Below are positions 8,804 to 17,607 of a stretch of 53,558 bases of DNA, in pieces. The stretch is from Fidelibacterota bacterium UBA2986. Its GTDB lineage: Bacteria > Fidelibacterota > Marinisomatia > Marinisomatales > AB-629-J13. The stretch lies in assembly GCA_002346675.1 (NCBI GenBank), contig DEAI01000016.1, positions 1-53,558 on the forward strand, written 5' to 3'. Within the stretch, counting starts at the first letter, position 1, and every line of letters begins with the position of its first letter. The position numbers and the translations under genes were made by a program. The notes beneath the pieces were generated by a model that was not told where the DNA came from, searched no databases, and was given only the letters and a program-made list of their open reading frames with translations.

Positions 8804-10027
8804 CTATCCCTTTACGCAAAGCACCTGTTTTAGAGTATGAACAGTTTCTACTAAATCATTCTGGTTTTCCATGACCTCCTCAATATTTTTGTAGGCTTCG
8901 GGGATTTCATCAATCACATTTTTGTCTTTACGACATTCAACTCCACTAGTTTGTTTTTCCATGTCATTGATGGAAAAACGTTTTTTTGCTTCTTTTCTGC
9001 TCATAATCCTCCCTGCTCCATGTGAACAGGATTGAAATGAATCTAAATTACCCTTGCCTCTGACAATATAGCTTTTTGCGCCCATGCTTCCAGGAATTAT
9101 ACCTAGATCTCCTTTCCCAGCTTTAATAGCGCCTTTACGTGTTAGCCATACTTTTTCCCCATAATGTTTTTCATATCCAACATAATTGTGATGGCAGTTG
9201 ATCGCTTTCTCAACTGAAAAAATATTCACTTTCAATGAATTTGAAACTGCACCTAAAACGGCTCTCATTATAAATTGACGGTTAGCTTCTGCAAAATCTT
9301 GTGCCCACTTTACAGCTTTTATATAATCATAAAAATATTTAGACCCTTCACTGAGATAAGCTAAATCTTTGTCAGGTAGATTCAACATATATCTATTTGC
9401 TTCTCTTTTTGCTAAACTGATAAAATAAGTACCAATGCGATTTCCGATTCCTCTTGATCCAGAATGGAGCATAGCCCAGACTTTTTTATTTTCATCTAGG
9501 CAAATTTCGATAAAATGATTTCCTGTTCCCAGTGTTCCCAGATGTTTATACGAATTAACCTTTCTACTAAATAGCTTCGGATGGTTCTGTACTACAGTTG
9601 GGAGTTTTTTATTTATGTTATTTTTTTTCCAAAAATCTAAAATTATGTTTGATGGATTTTTCCATGCTCCCTTGTCATTTATCCCGCCGTTGTCCGTTCT
9701 TCCATGAGGTACGGATTTTTCAATTTGATTTCGGACTTTGGACAAATTATCTGGTAGCTCATCGGCCGTAAGATTTAATCTGCACGCCATCATTCCGCAG
9801 CCAATATCTACTCCGACCGCAGCGGGAATAATTGCTTTCACTGATGGTATGACAGATCCAATAGTTGCTCCCAACCCCCAATGAACATCTGGCATGGCTG
9901 CAATATGATGATGAATTATCGGTAATTTGGAAACGTTTTCCAATTGTTTCATGGCTTGAGATTCCACTTGCTCTGTATAGATATGAACAGGGACCCTACC
10001 GCCAGTCATGATTTTTCGTACAGGCAT
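8804..10027 (-). CDS. rtcB: RNA-splicing/repair ligase RtcB
   Basis: 407 residues, essentially the length of E. coli RtcB (408). Key residues are in place: metal ligands D74 and C77 in GVDIGCG, conserved His in GTGNHFIE (171), LHSGSRG (188) and NCHHNYV (279-280), and the guanylylated His336 in SCSHGAGR. RtcB joins 2',3'-cyclic phosphate (or 3'-phosphate) and 5'-OH RNA ends using GTP and Mn2+, for RNA repair or tRNA splicing. No rtcA, archease or RtcR-type regulator gene is next to it, so it appears to be a single-gene unit. ATG start at 10025-10027. Confidence 0.95.
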   Translation of the reverse strand: MPVRKIMTGGRVPVHIYTEQVESQAMKQLENVSKLPIIHHHIAAMPDVHWGLGATIGSVIPSVKAIIPAAVGVDIGCGMMACRLNLTADELPDNLSKVRNQIEKSVPHGRTDNGGINDKGAWKNPSNIILDFWKKNNINKKLPTVVQNHPKLFSRKVNSYKHLGTLGTGNHFIEICLDENKKVWAMLHSGSRGIGNRIGTYFISLAKREANRYMLNLPDKDLAYLSEGSKYFYDYIKAVKWAQDFAEANRQFIMRAVLGAVSNSLKVNIFSVEKAINCHHNYVGYEKHYGEKVWLTRKGAIKAGKGDLGIIPGSMGAKSYIVRGKGNLDSFQSCSHGAGRIMSRKEAKKRFSINDMEKQTSGVECRKDKNVIDEIPEAYKNIEEVMENQNDLVETVHTLKQVLCVKG

Positions 10028-10189
10028 ACTTTGATTAATTTATAGTGTAAACAAAAAATATATGTGATAATACTTAAAAAGCTACCCTAAAATAATAAAG
10101 AAAATCAAATAATTAAGATTGGTTTTATTGTAACCAATGTTATATATTTTTAATATTTATTTTACTATACAGATTGATAAGAGAAAAAA
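10028..10189. other. Divergent AT-rich intergenic region
   Basis: 162 bp between the rtcB start (minus) and the start of the orphan gene at 10190 (plus). It must hold both promoters. No convincing promoter pair, operator or hairpin was identified. Confidence 0.3.
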
Positions 10190-10741
10190 ATGCCAAAGAA
10201 AATCAACAATAAAGAATTTGAAACACATATTAAGAAATTAATTATAGATAAAGATCTATATAGAATGCTGGAACAGCTCAGATCCATCCTAAGGAAAATA
10301 GTATTTATATTGGGTGACGAAGATTGGGTTGAAAATGATTTTTCAAATTACCAAAAAAAGAATTCTATGGATTTTTTGTTGGACTATACCTTTATCTGTT
10401 GTGTCAATGAGTTAACTACTGTTTTAAATGATAGTGGAACTCTAGCACCAGGAGCAGGAGTTAAAAAATGGCAGGGAGAATATGAAAATCAATTTCTTGA
10501 GTACCTATCAAAGAATAGAGAACTAAAGTCAAATAAACAAAATTTAAAAAAAGAGGATATGAAAAAATTTGTACAATCCCTTAACAAATTATTGACCTTT
10601 AAAAATCAAAATGATATAGAAAAGGAAATCATGAAAGTATCAGGGAAATGGGGGCTTGAAAGGAGAGATTTAGTCTCCATAAGGGGATTTACATTTGAGC
10701 TAGAAGATAGAATTATAGGGGCGATTTGGGATGAAGAATAA
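10190..10741 (+). CDS. Hypothetical protein, unrecognised
   Basis: 183 residues, no signal peptide and no membrane segment. It is mostly predicted helix, rich in Lys, Glu and Asn, with a mixed hydrophobic segment MDFLLDYTFICCVNELTTVL around residues 63-82 and a Lys-rich middle (NKQNLKKEDMKKF). I recognise no motif or family. The gene is unusually AT-rich even for this window and stands alone: divergent from rtcB and convergent with the DUF4249 gene (18 bp gap). It could be a horizontally acquired or lineage-specific cytoplasmic protein. The intact 183-codon frame and start codon support it being real. Confidence 0.65.
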   Translation: MPKKINNKEFETHIKKLIIDKDLYRMLEQLRSILRKIVFILGDEDWVENDFSNYQKKNSMDFLLDYTFICCVNELTTVLNDSGTLAPGAGVKKWQGEYENQFLEYLSKNRELKSNKQNLKKEDMKKFVQSLNKLLTFKNQNDIEKEIMKVSGKWGLERRDLVSIRGFTFELEDRIIGAIWDEE

Positions 10742-10759
10742 TAATCACATTATTTGTAA

Positions 10760-12172
10760 TCAGTTTTCATCATTATTACTAAGGATCTGAAAATATTTAG
10801 TCCTTCCGCTCATTGCTCCAAACGCTCCCATCACAGGGTTACCGTTTTTATCTCTTAGGTTAGTTCGTTCAGGGTCTGATAAATCTAACTGAATAAAAAA
10901 GTAATAATTTTCATATCCTTTTGAAAATGTAAATATATCATATTTGAACTTATCAGAGCCTATAAATGGTGGATATTTTTCAGCTACTACTTTTTCTGAC
11001 ATAAGACAAATTGAATTATTTATTATACTATTTCCACTATCAGTTCCGCCATCCCGGTGACCATGGTAATAAACATAACGATCATTTTCTTCATCAAAGA
11101 TATATTGTACAGCTTGATATTTTATTGTTTCAATAAGTGACACATATGATATCTTTGCGGAATTATCCCCTTCCTCAAAATATAAGGTATCGTTATTATG
11201 GAAAGATTCAAGACAGCTATGAGTGCTGGGGTTTTCAGAACATGAAATAATATTGTTTTCTACAGTATCTCTATAAAATATAACAGGTCTTCTGATCGTA
11301 TCCGTAGCGGTAATTTTACCATAATAGCCATAACCTGATTCTTCTTCACATTCACATGAAAATAAGTATTCTGTATCATAATGATTAAAATCAACATCAC
11401 AATTTAATGGATCGGGTATCCATGCACCATAAGAGATGGTCTCCACATCATTTACATCAAAATCCCGTGATTTATCATCAAAAAAAACTCCCCCTATTTC
11501 GCTATAAATGAAAGAACAAATTTCTTCTCCATGTTGTATTTTTACAGTGCAAAGGCTATCAAGATGTATCTCAGGCAATATTTCATCATACTCATCCACA
11601 TTTAATTCATTACAGCCAGGGACACCGTCCCCTTCTCCTTCATCGGGGGCGATATCTCCACCAAATCCCCTATCATCATAATCTCCATCGTTGTTCGAAT
11701 CATATGCCTGTTTACCGTCTTCTCCTACGTCGTCAGTTACGCAATCGCCGCGACATGATTCAATACACTCTTCTTTGGTTTCAAATGTAATGAGCGGGGA
11801 AAGATCCCAACTACATGTATCACACTCTTCTTCATTTATTTCGCAGGAAAATAAATGAAGAAGACAATTTGAGCTATTGCACTCGTTTGTACACTCATCC
11901 AGAGACTTATAGGATACTGAATCATCAGCACAATAGTAATAATTCCAGTCATTGTCATCGTCGATACAATTATATAAGCTTACTTCATCTAATGGTACAG
12001 ATTTATCGATTCTAATGATTGCGGTATTTTGAGCAGGCAACATTAGCGCTTCTATTCTTAGTTCAGAATTATAAAAGGAAAAATCACTTGAAAAATCAGT
12101 TATATCTAAATCTTTTTCGCAGGCGATGAAATAAAAAACAAAAATATGTATAAGTAAAAACTTTTTATTCAT
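10760..12172 (-). CDS. DUF4249-like lipoprotein with Cys-rich and Asp-rich insertion
   Basis: 470 residues; lipoprotein signal with Cys18 (FIACEKD). The segment after it (YNSELRIEALMLPAQNTAIIRI) and the end (MGAFGAMSGRTKYFQIL) resemble DUF4249 proteins, which in Bacteroidetes-like genomes pair with TonB-dependent receptors, as here. Unusual is an insertion at ~69-200: eleven Cys between residues 69 and 144, including two copies of [FY]-x-[ST]-x-[DE]-E-C-x3-C (88-98 and 130-140), then an acidic DSNNDGDYDD stretch (158-167) like a calcium-binding loop. ATG start overlaps the receptor stop (TAATG), so the two are translationally coupled. Probably a surface or periplasmic partner of the receptor; ligand unknown. 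Confidence 0.75.
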   Translation of the reverse strand: MNKKFLLIHIFVFYFIACEKDLDITDFSSDFSFYNSELRIEALMLPAQNTAIIRIDKSVPLDEVSLYNCIDDDNDWNYYYCADDSVSYKSLDECTNECNSSNCLLHLFSCEINEEECDTCSWDLSPLITFETKEECIESCRGDCVTDDVGEDGKQAYDSNNDGDYDDRGFGGDIAPDEGEGDGVPGCNELNVDEYDEILPEIHLDSLCTVKIQHGEEICSFIYSEIGGVFFDDKSRDFDVNDVETISYGAWIPDPLNCDVDFNHYDTEYLFSCECEEESGYGYYGKITATDTIRRPVIFYRDTVENNIISCSENPSTHSCLESFHNNDTLYFEEGDNSAKISYVSLIETIKYQAVQYIFDEENDRYVYYHGHRDGGTDSGNSIINNSICLMSEKVVAEKYPPFIGSDKFKYDIFTFSKGYENYYFFIQLDLSDPERTNLRDKNGNPVMGAFGAMSGRTKYFQILSNNDEN

Positions 12173-14535
12173 TATAGATTAAACTCCCACCCAAATGTAA
12201 ACAAAACAGGAAACATACTGTAAGCTGAAACCTGTGATGGTGAAGCCTGATGATTCCAGTTGTACAAAAGAACATTGTAATGATTCGTTAAATTTATTAT
12301 CTGAAATTTCCATTTTCCTTTCAATCCCCATAAGGTTGATTTTCTAGCATAGCTAATATCTATTCTGAAATAAGCTGGATATCTTCCACTATTCCTCGCT
12401 CCGTATATATTTCCAAAATACCGATATGGATTTTCCAGGCTTCCGTATTGTCCAGCTTGATGGACCTTTCCAATAACTGGAGTATATGTTTGACCACTGC
12501 TAAAAATTGAGCTTACACCAAACTCATTTTTATCAGATAATTGATAGCTTAGCACCAAATTAAAGGTATGCGGTTTATCATATTTAGCAGGATAAATTTC
12601 TTTTTCTTCCCATATTCTTCCATCAGAATTAAGATCTACTTCTCTCTCAATATTTGCAAACGCATAGCTGATCCATCCTGATATTTTATCTTTTTTTAAT
12701 CGATATAATATTTCTAATCCATAGGATTTTCCTTTTCCTGATAATGCAATAGTTTGTTCTATGTCACTTCCTTCTACCTTTGGATTAAGATCATAAATGT
12801 TTCCATAGGTTTTGGTATATAGCTCTAAAGAAAAAATATTACCTTCAGATATCCAATATTCACTACCAACTATTAAATGTTCTGATTGTTGCGGTTCGCT
12901 ACCCTCGGGTATGGGCTGCCAAAAATCTACAATTCGAAGCAATTCATCTTCCTGATTGATTGTATATAAAAACTGAGAATATTTTCCCCAACTTACTTTT
13001 AATGCCAGATCAGAAATCGGATTAAATTTTAGCCCAATTCTTGGATTAAATAAGTTCTTATTATATTGGCTAAATTTAGAAAAGCGTAATCCTGTATTTA
13101 AATGTAGTTTTGAAAAAGGTTGCCACGTAGTTGTAAAAAACATACTGGTAATTGATGGCTCTGAATTCAGATTCACTCTCTCTATTCCTGCAAAAGATTC
13201 AAAATAATCCATATACAATATTTTGTATTCCCACCCTGTTTTCATAGTCAATTCATCTGAAAAAAATATATTAAGGGTTTGATCAAAACTCAGGTCTGTA
13301 ACAATGTTATTTATATCAAGAGACAGATCAACATCATTTTCAGATATTTCTTCACTATTGGTGTTGGTAGTATCTGGATTAAAATCAACAGCAAAATCCA
13401 CGTTGAATATGTAATCCGTTCTAGATAGATTGTTTTCAATAAAATAATTTGAGTTGGGGATGTATTTCCAGATCAAGCTTTTTGTAGAATTTCTCCAATC
13501 CCACGAAAAATTAATTCCAGGAAAATCTCCTCCACCAAGGGATAAATATAAATCGTCCTTTCCCGAGAATTGACTGTAAACAAATTGATTATATTTATTG
13601 GGGGAGGACTTGAGTTTTATGTGCGTATCCCAGAAATAATAATTAAATGGAGATTCCTCATTTTTAAATTTATAATATAAATTTACAAATTGGTCAAAAT
13701 AAGTTCTTCTACCTGAAATCATCCAGGAACCATTATACAAAGGTCCTTCCGCCAAAAATTTAGATGATAATAAACTGATGTCACCGCTTATCTTACTGTA
13801 GTCCCAATACTTTTTAAGGGGATTTAAATCAGATAATCTGCCATTTTTTGAATCACCTTCTCTTGCTGTTATTTTTAGGACAGATGATAGTCTCCCACCA
13901 TATTGCGAGGGGAAACCTCCTGCTAAAAACTCCGTGTCAGAAATCATATCTGCATTAAATGTTGAAAAAACGCCTCCAATGTGATAAGGATTGTATACTT
14001 CTGCGCCATCGAGCAAAATGAGATTTTCATCTGGGCTTCCACCTCTCACAATTAAAGCAGCATTAAAATCATTGCTGGAACTGACACTAGGTAGAAGCTG
14101 AAGAGTGCGAAAAACATCTGCTTCAATAAATGCAGGAGCTCTGCGAATCTCCTGATTGGTAAGATTAATTCTGCTAACGTCTACCCTGTTTTCAAATCTC
14201 ATTCTTTCAGCAGATACTGTAATTTCATCTAAATTAATTTGAGTTGGATTCAGTTCAATATCAATGCGTTTATTTACATTTGTTATATCAGTTTTAATTT
14301 CCTTTGTTTCATATCCAATCATCATAACCCGCAGGGTATAGTTTCCGCTTTTTAAATTGGTTAAAATGTAGTAGCCATTTACATCGGCAGATGTCCCAAT
14401 TTCATCTATGGAGACAATTATATTTGCGTATGGTAGAGGTTCTCCGTTGCTGTTATCCCGAATAAAACCGGAAATAGAAAATCCTGAAATCTGTGATAGA
14501 AGTAAAAATAGAATAGATATTCTGATAAAGTTCAA
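12172..14535 (-). CDS. TonB-dependent receptor with carboxypeptidase-regulatory-like N-terminal domain
   Basis: 787 residues. Signal peptide at 1-18, then a carboxypeptidase-D regulatory-like beta domain (~20-105; GFIRDNSNGEPLPYANI, GYYILTNLKSGNYTLRVMMIGYE), a plug domain (~110-230; RGGSPDENLILLDGAEVYNP, GGFPSQYGGRLSSVLKI) and a 22-strand-type barrel ending FTFGWEFNL. Such receptors take up substrates through the outer membrane using TonB energy. Domain order is that of SusC-like/CarboxypepD_reg-like receptors, though the length is nearer classical siderophore/vitamin receptors. The start is TTG (14533-14535), as no in-frame ATG gives the signal peptide. The gene lies upstream of the DUF4249 partner and overlaps it by one base. 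Substrate not predictable. Confidence 0.9.
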   Translation of the reverse strand: MNFIRISILFLLLSQISGFSISGFIRDNSNGEPLPYANIIVSIDEIGTSADVNGYYILTNLKSGNYTLRVMMIGYETKEIKTDITNVNKRIDIELNPTQINLDEITVSAERMRFENRVDVSRINLTNQEIRRAPAFIEADVFRTLQLLPSVSSSNDFNAALIVRGGSPDENLILLDGAEVYNPYHIGGVFSTFNADMISDTEFLAGGFPSQYGGRLSSVLKITAREGDSKNGRLSDLNPLKKYWDYSKISGDISLLSSKFLAEGPLYNGSWMISGRRTYFDQFVNLYYKFKNEESPFNYYFWDTHIKLKSSPNKYNQFVYSQFSGKDDLYLSLGGGDFPGINFSWDWRNSTKSLIWKYIPNSNYFIENNLSRTDYIFNVDFAVDFNPDTTNTNSEEISENDVDLSLDINNIVTDLSFDQTLNIFFSDELTMKTGWEYKILYMDYFESFAGIERVNLNSEPSITSMFFTTTWQPFSKLHLNTGLRFSKFSQYNKNLFNPRIGLKFNPISDLALKVSWGKYSQFLYTINQEDELLRIVDFWQPIPEGSEPQQSEHLIVGSEYWISEGNIFSLELYTKTYGNIYDLNPKVEGSDIEQTIALSGKGKSYGLEILYRLKKDKISGWISYAFANIEREVDLNSDGRIWEEKEIYPAKYDKPHTFNLVLSYQLSDKNEFGVSSIFSSGQTYTPVIGKVHQAGQYGSLENPYRYFGNIYGARNSGRYPAYFRIDISYARKSTLWGLKGKWKFQIINLTNHYNVLLYNWNHQASPSQVSAYSMFPVLFTFGWEFNL

Positions 14536-14562
14536 GATTATAATAGCCTTTTAAATGAAACT

Positions 14563-15045
14563 CTATTTTTCTGAAATAGGATATTTCTGAAAGTTCAAAG
14601 AAGCACTGTTTACACAATACCTTAAACCTGTCGGTTGAGGTCCATCATCAAACACATGTCCTAAATGACCACCACAATTAGAACATTTAATCTCTGTTCT
14701 GGTCATAAACAAACTAAAATCTTTGTGTTCAGTTATAGCAGATGAATCTATAGGTCCCCAGAAACTGGGCCATCCGGAACCGGAGTCATATTTTGTATCT
14801 GAACTGAATAATAAAGTTCCACATCCTGCACAGTGATAGCTTCCGTCATCATTATGTTTGTAGTATTTTCCGGTTCCCGGTGGTTCGGTGCCTTTTTGTC
14901 GTAAAATCTTGTATTCGATTGGTGAAAGGCAGGATTGCCATTCCTTGTCAGTTTTATTTTTTAGGTCCATATTTATTTCTCCGGAATAAAGCGTTTGACT
15001 ATAGGAGACTGAAACAAAAACAAAAGATATAATTATTAAAATCAT
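14563..15045 (-). CDS. msrB: Exported peptide-methionine (R)-S-oxide reductase MsrB
   Basis: 160 residues. A signal peptide (MILIIISFVFVSVSYSQ) precedes a complete MsrB domain: zinc cysteines C72/C75 (CAGC) and C121/C124 (CSNC), the GWPSFW motif at 91-96 and the catalytic Cys144 in RYCVNSASL. MsrB reduces methionine-R-sulfoxide in proteins. The signal peptide places this one in the periplasm or outer envelope, where it would repair oxidised envelope proteins. It needs an exported reductant, which is not seen in the window. The gene is 27 bp upstream of the TonB receptor and may be co-transcribed with it. Strong call. Confidence 0.95.
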   Translation of the reverse strand: MILIIISFVFVSVSYSQTLYSGEINMDLKNKTDKEWQSCLSPIEYKILRQKGTEPPGTGKYYKHNDDGSYHCAGCGTLLFSSDTKYDSGSGWPSFWGPIDSSAITEHKDFSLFMTRTEIKCSNCGGHLGHVFDDGPQPTGLRYCVNSASLNFQKYPISEK

Positions 15046-15144
15046 ATAAGATCAACAAGACTTTTGTAATATTTTCAAATGTTAGACAAAATAAATTGGA
15101 AATTATTCAATTTTTAATAGGGAAGTGGTAAATCTAATTATTTA

Positions 15145-16302
15145 TTAATGCAATTCCAATGCCTGTTTTAGATCAGCGATAAGATCATCCATATGTTCTA
15201 TCCCAACTGACATTCGAATAAGGCTATTAGAGATACCACTATTTTTCCGTTCATTCGTGCTCATCCCTGAATGGGATGTAGTGGAAGGGAGAGTAACCAA
15301 AGATTCTACTCCTCCAAGGCTTGGAGCAATAATTGAGAAATTTAGTTTTTCCATAAATTGCTTTGCGGAGCTCATACCACCTTTTAATTCGAAGCTGAGC
15401 ATTCCGCTAAATCCATCAAAATATCTTTTAGCATTTTTATGGTGAGAGTTTGACTCCAGTCCTGGGTAATTAACTTTATCCACACCAGGATGGTCTTCCA
15501 GAAACTGAGCGACTCTTAAAGCATTTGCATTATGACGTTCCATTCTTAATGAAAGAGTTTTAATCCCACGATGTAGTAGAAAGCAAGCATGTGGATCTAA
15601 AGTCCCTCCTAAGTGATTGAGCTTATGAGTGATTTTTTCAATAAGATTTTTTGAACCAATGACACAACCTGCAACAATATCAGAATGGCCATTTAAGTAT
15701 TTTGTACAACTGTGACAGGATAAATCAAATCCCCATTCAGTAGGACGAAAATTAATTGGGGACGGAAATGTGTTGTCTACTATGGAAATGAGTTCATGAT
15801 TTTTTGCAAATTCAACAACCGCTTTTAAATCTGTGACTTTTATAAGGGGATTTGTTATAGATTCAACATAAATGACCTTTGTGTTCGGTCGAAGTTTTTC
15901 TTCCCAATTATTTAAATTATTTCCATCAATAAAATCAAATTCAATCCCCCATTTCTCAATTTCATGATTTACAAAAGTATGGGTTCCCCCATATAATGTA
16001 TCTTGAACAAGTAAGTGATCTCCCTTTTCTAAAAATGTAAGTAGGGAAGCGGTGATTGATGCCATTCCACTGGCAGTAACCAGCGCAGACTCTGCATTTT
16101 CCAGAGCTGCAAGTTTCTCCTGAAGAACAATGTGATTAGGTGTGTTATTCAGACGAATATATTTTATATCCTGATATTTTTCCTCACCGCAATATTCATA
16201 CATGGCTGACTGGAAAATAGGCATAGAAACAGCACCACCAATCCGAGGGTTTGGCTCTCCAGAGTGGATAAGTTTTGTTTCTATTTTAGTATTTTTTTTC
16301 AT
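15145..16302 (-). CDS. Cys/Met-metabolism PLP enzyme (cystathionine gamma-synthase/lyase-like), copy 1
   Basis: 385 residues of the trans-sulfuration (fold type I) family. PLP lysine K201 lies in SCTKYLNGHSDIV, with the phosphate-binding SGMASITA at 78-85 and DNTFPSP at 176-182. The usual YxRxxNPT signature is modified to YIRLNNTPN (48-56). The family includes cystathionine gamma-synthase, cystathionine beta/gamma-lyase, methionine gamma-lyase and O-acetylhomoserine sulfhydrylase; sequence alone does not separate them. It lies 12 bp downstream of a paralogue on the same strand, so the two probably form an operon with complementary steps in the cysteine/methionine interconversion. ATG start at 16300-16302. 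Confidence 0.88.
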   Translation of the reverse strand: MKKNTKIETKLIHSGEPNPRIGGAVSMPIFQSAMYEYCGEEKYQDIKYIRLNNTPNHIVLQEKLAALENAESALVTASGMASITASLLTFLEKGDHLLVQDTLYGGTHTFVNHEIEKWGIEFDFIDGNNLNNWEEKLRPNTKVIYVESITNPLIKVTDLKAVVEFAKNHELISIVDNTFPSPINFRPTEWGFDLSCHSCTKYLNGHSDIVAGCVIGSKNLIEKITHKLNHLGGTLDPHACFLLHRGIKTLSLRMERHNANALRVAQFLEDHPGVDKVNYPGLESNSHHKNAKRYFDGFSGMLSFELKGGMSSAKQFMEKLNFSIIAPSLGGVESLVTLPSTTSHSGMSTNERKNSGISNSLIRMSVGIEHMDDLIADLKQALELH

Positions 16303-16314
16303 GATATTAAAACA

Positions 16315-17457
16315 TCAACATCTTTCCAATGCTTTTTCCAAATCACCAATGATATCATCGGAATCCTCAATTCCAACCGATATTCGTACTAATCCGTCTG
16401 TCAATCCCCGGGCATATCGTTCCTTTTCCGGAACATCCACATGGGTCATGGTGGCTGGATGAGTGACCATAGTTTCGACAGCCCCCAAACTCTCTGCTAA
16501 AGAACACAGTTCAACAGAGTTCATCAATGTTTTTCCCGCTGGGATTCCGCCTTTTAACTCAAAAGAGATCATCCCGCTAAATCCACTCATCTGCTCTTTG
16601 GCAATATCAAATTGAGGATGAGAAGGGAGCCCAGGATAAGTGATTTTTTCAACCTTAGGATGGGATTCTAAAAACTCTGCCACTGCCTGAGCATTTGTAG
16701 CGTGACGTTCCATCCTGAGATGCAGTGTTTTGATTCCCAATAATGTGAGCCAGCAGTCAAATGGACTGGGAACTGCTCCGATGGTTTTTTGGACGAACTT
16801 CATTTTTTCTTGTAAATCATCATCATTGGTTATAATAATGCCTCCTATGATCTGGTTATGACCGCTGATATATTTTGTGGTGCTGTGCATTACGATATCT
16901 GCACCGTACTCAAACGGTCGGAGGAATACAGGAGTGGCAAAAGTTGAATCAACTCCAAGCAAAATACCACGGGTTTTCGCTATTTCAGCCATAGCATGTA
17001 AATCAGTGATTTTCAGAAGAGGATTTGTTGGAGTTTCTATCCAAAGTAGTTTTGTTTTTGAGGTGATGGCATTCTTTACATTTTCAGGATTTGATGAGTT
17101 CACATAAGAGAAGGTCAAACCGTAATTCACTAAAATATTATTGAAATGGCGAGAGACACCACCATACACATCATCAGAGCATACTACGTGATCTCCCTCT
17201 TTTAAGAGCTTGAGAACACTATCAACTGCTGCCATTCCGCTGGAAAAACACGTACCATATTTTCCTCCTTCAATAGATGATAAATTATTTTCCAATATCT
17301 CCCGTGTGGGGTTCGATGAACGGGTGTAGTCAAACCCTAGATCTCGTCCTACTTCTGGTAAAACATAGGTGGCTGTTTGGTAAATAGGTGGGACTATAGC
17401 ACCGGTTGTGGGGTCTGGAGAGATTTGAGATCTAACTACTTTTGTATCAAATTTCAT
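16315..17457 (-). CDS. Cys/Met-metabolism PLP enzyme (cystathionine gamma-synthase/lyase-like), copy 2
   Basis: 380 residues of the same fold type I family as its downstream neighbour. It has the canonical cofactor signature YTRSSNPTREILENNL (44-59), SSGMAAVDSVL (72-82) and PLP lysine K195 in HSTTKYISGH. The close fit to the MetB/cystathionine gamma-lyase group makes it the more orthodox of the two paralogues; which reaction it catalyses (gamma-synthase or gamma-lyase) cannot be settled by eye. It is first in the operon, with a 150-bp upstream gap in which no SAM riboswitch could be recognised. Together the two genes suggest transsulfuration in one or both directions. Confidence 0.9.
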   Translation of the reverse strand: MKFDTKVVRSQISPDPTTGAIVPPIYQTATYVLPEVGRDLGFDYTRSSNPTREILENNLSSIEGGKYGTCFSSGMAAVDSVLKLLKEGDHVVCSDDVYGGVSRHFNNILVNYGLTFSYVNSSNPENVKNAITSKTKLLWIETPTNPLLKITDLHAMAEIAKTRGILLGVDSTFATPVFLRPFEYGADIVMHSTTKYISGHNQIIGGIIITNDDDLQEKMKFVQKTIGAVPSPFDCWLTLLGIKTLHLRMERHATNAQAVAEFLESHPKVEKITYPGLPSHPQFDIAKEQMSGFSGMISFELKGGIPAGKTLMNSVELCSLAESLGAVETMVTHPATMTHVDVPEKERYARGLTDGLVRISVGIEDSDDIIGDLEKALERC

Positions 17458-17607
17458 GGAGTTTCCTTATGTTTATAATGTAAATGGAATATTTCAAAAA
17501 TTTGGTGATTGGAGCAAGGAAATTAGACTATTTAAAATTTCAATTCCAATGATTCGATCAATAGTTTTGCCATATATACAATATGGTTTATAAAATATGG
17601 AAGATAT
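17458..17607. other. Intergenic region upstream of PLP-enzyme pair
   Basis: 150 bp between the arylsulfotransferase-like gene (3' end) and the PLP-enzyme operon (5' end), both minus strand. I looked for a SAM or other methionine-linked riboswitch and found no recognisable one. No strong terminator hairpin is apparent. Confidence 0.3.

Noticed and set aside
8804..10741. RtcB plus orphan gene as an RNA-based defence or toxin-antitoxin unit
   Set aside because: The genes are divergent, and the orphan has no nuclease or toxin motif; association is not supported.
17458..17607. Possible SAM riboswitch upstream of the PLP-enzyme pair
   Set aside because: The position would fit, but I found no recognisable riboswitch core or paired stems.
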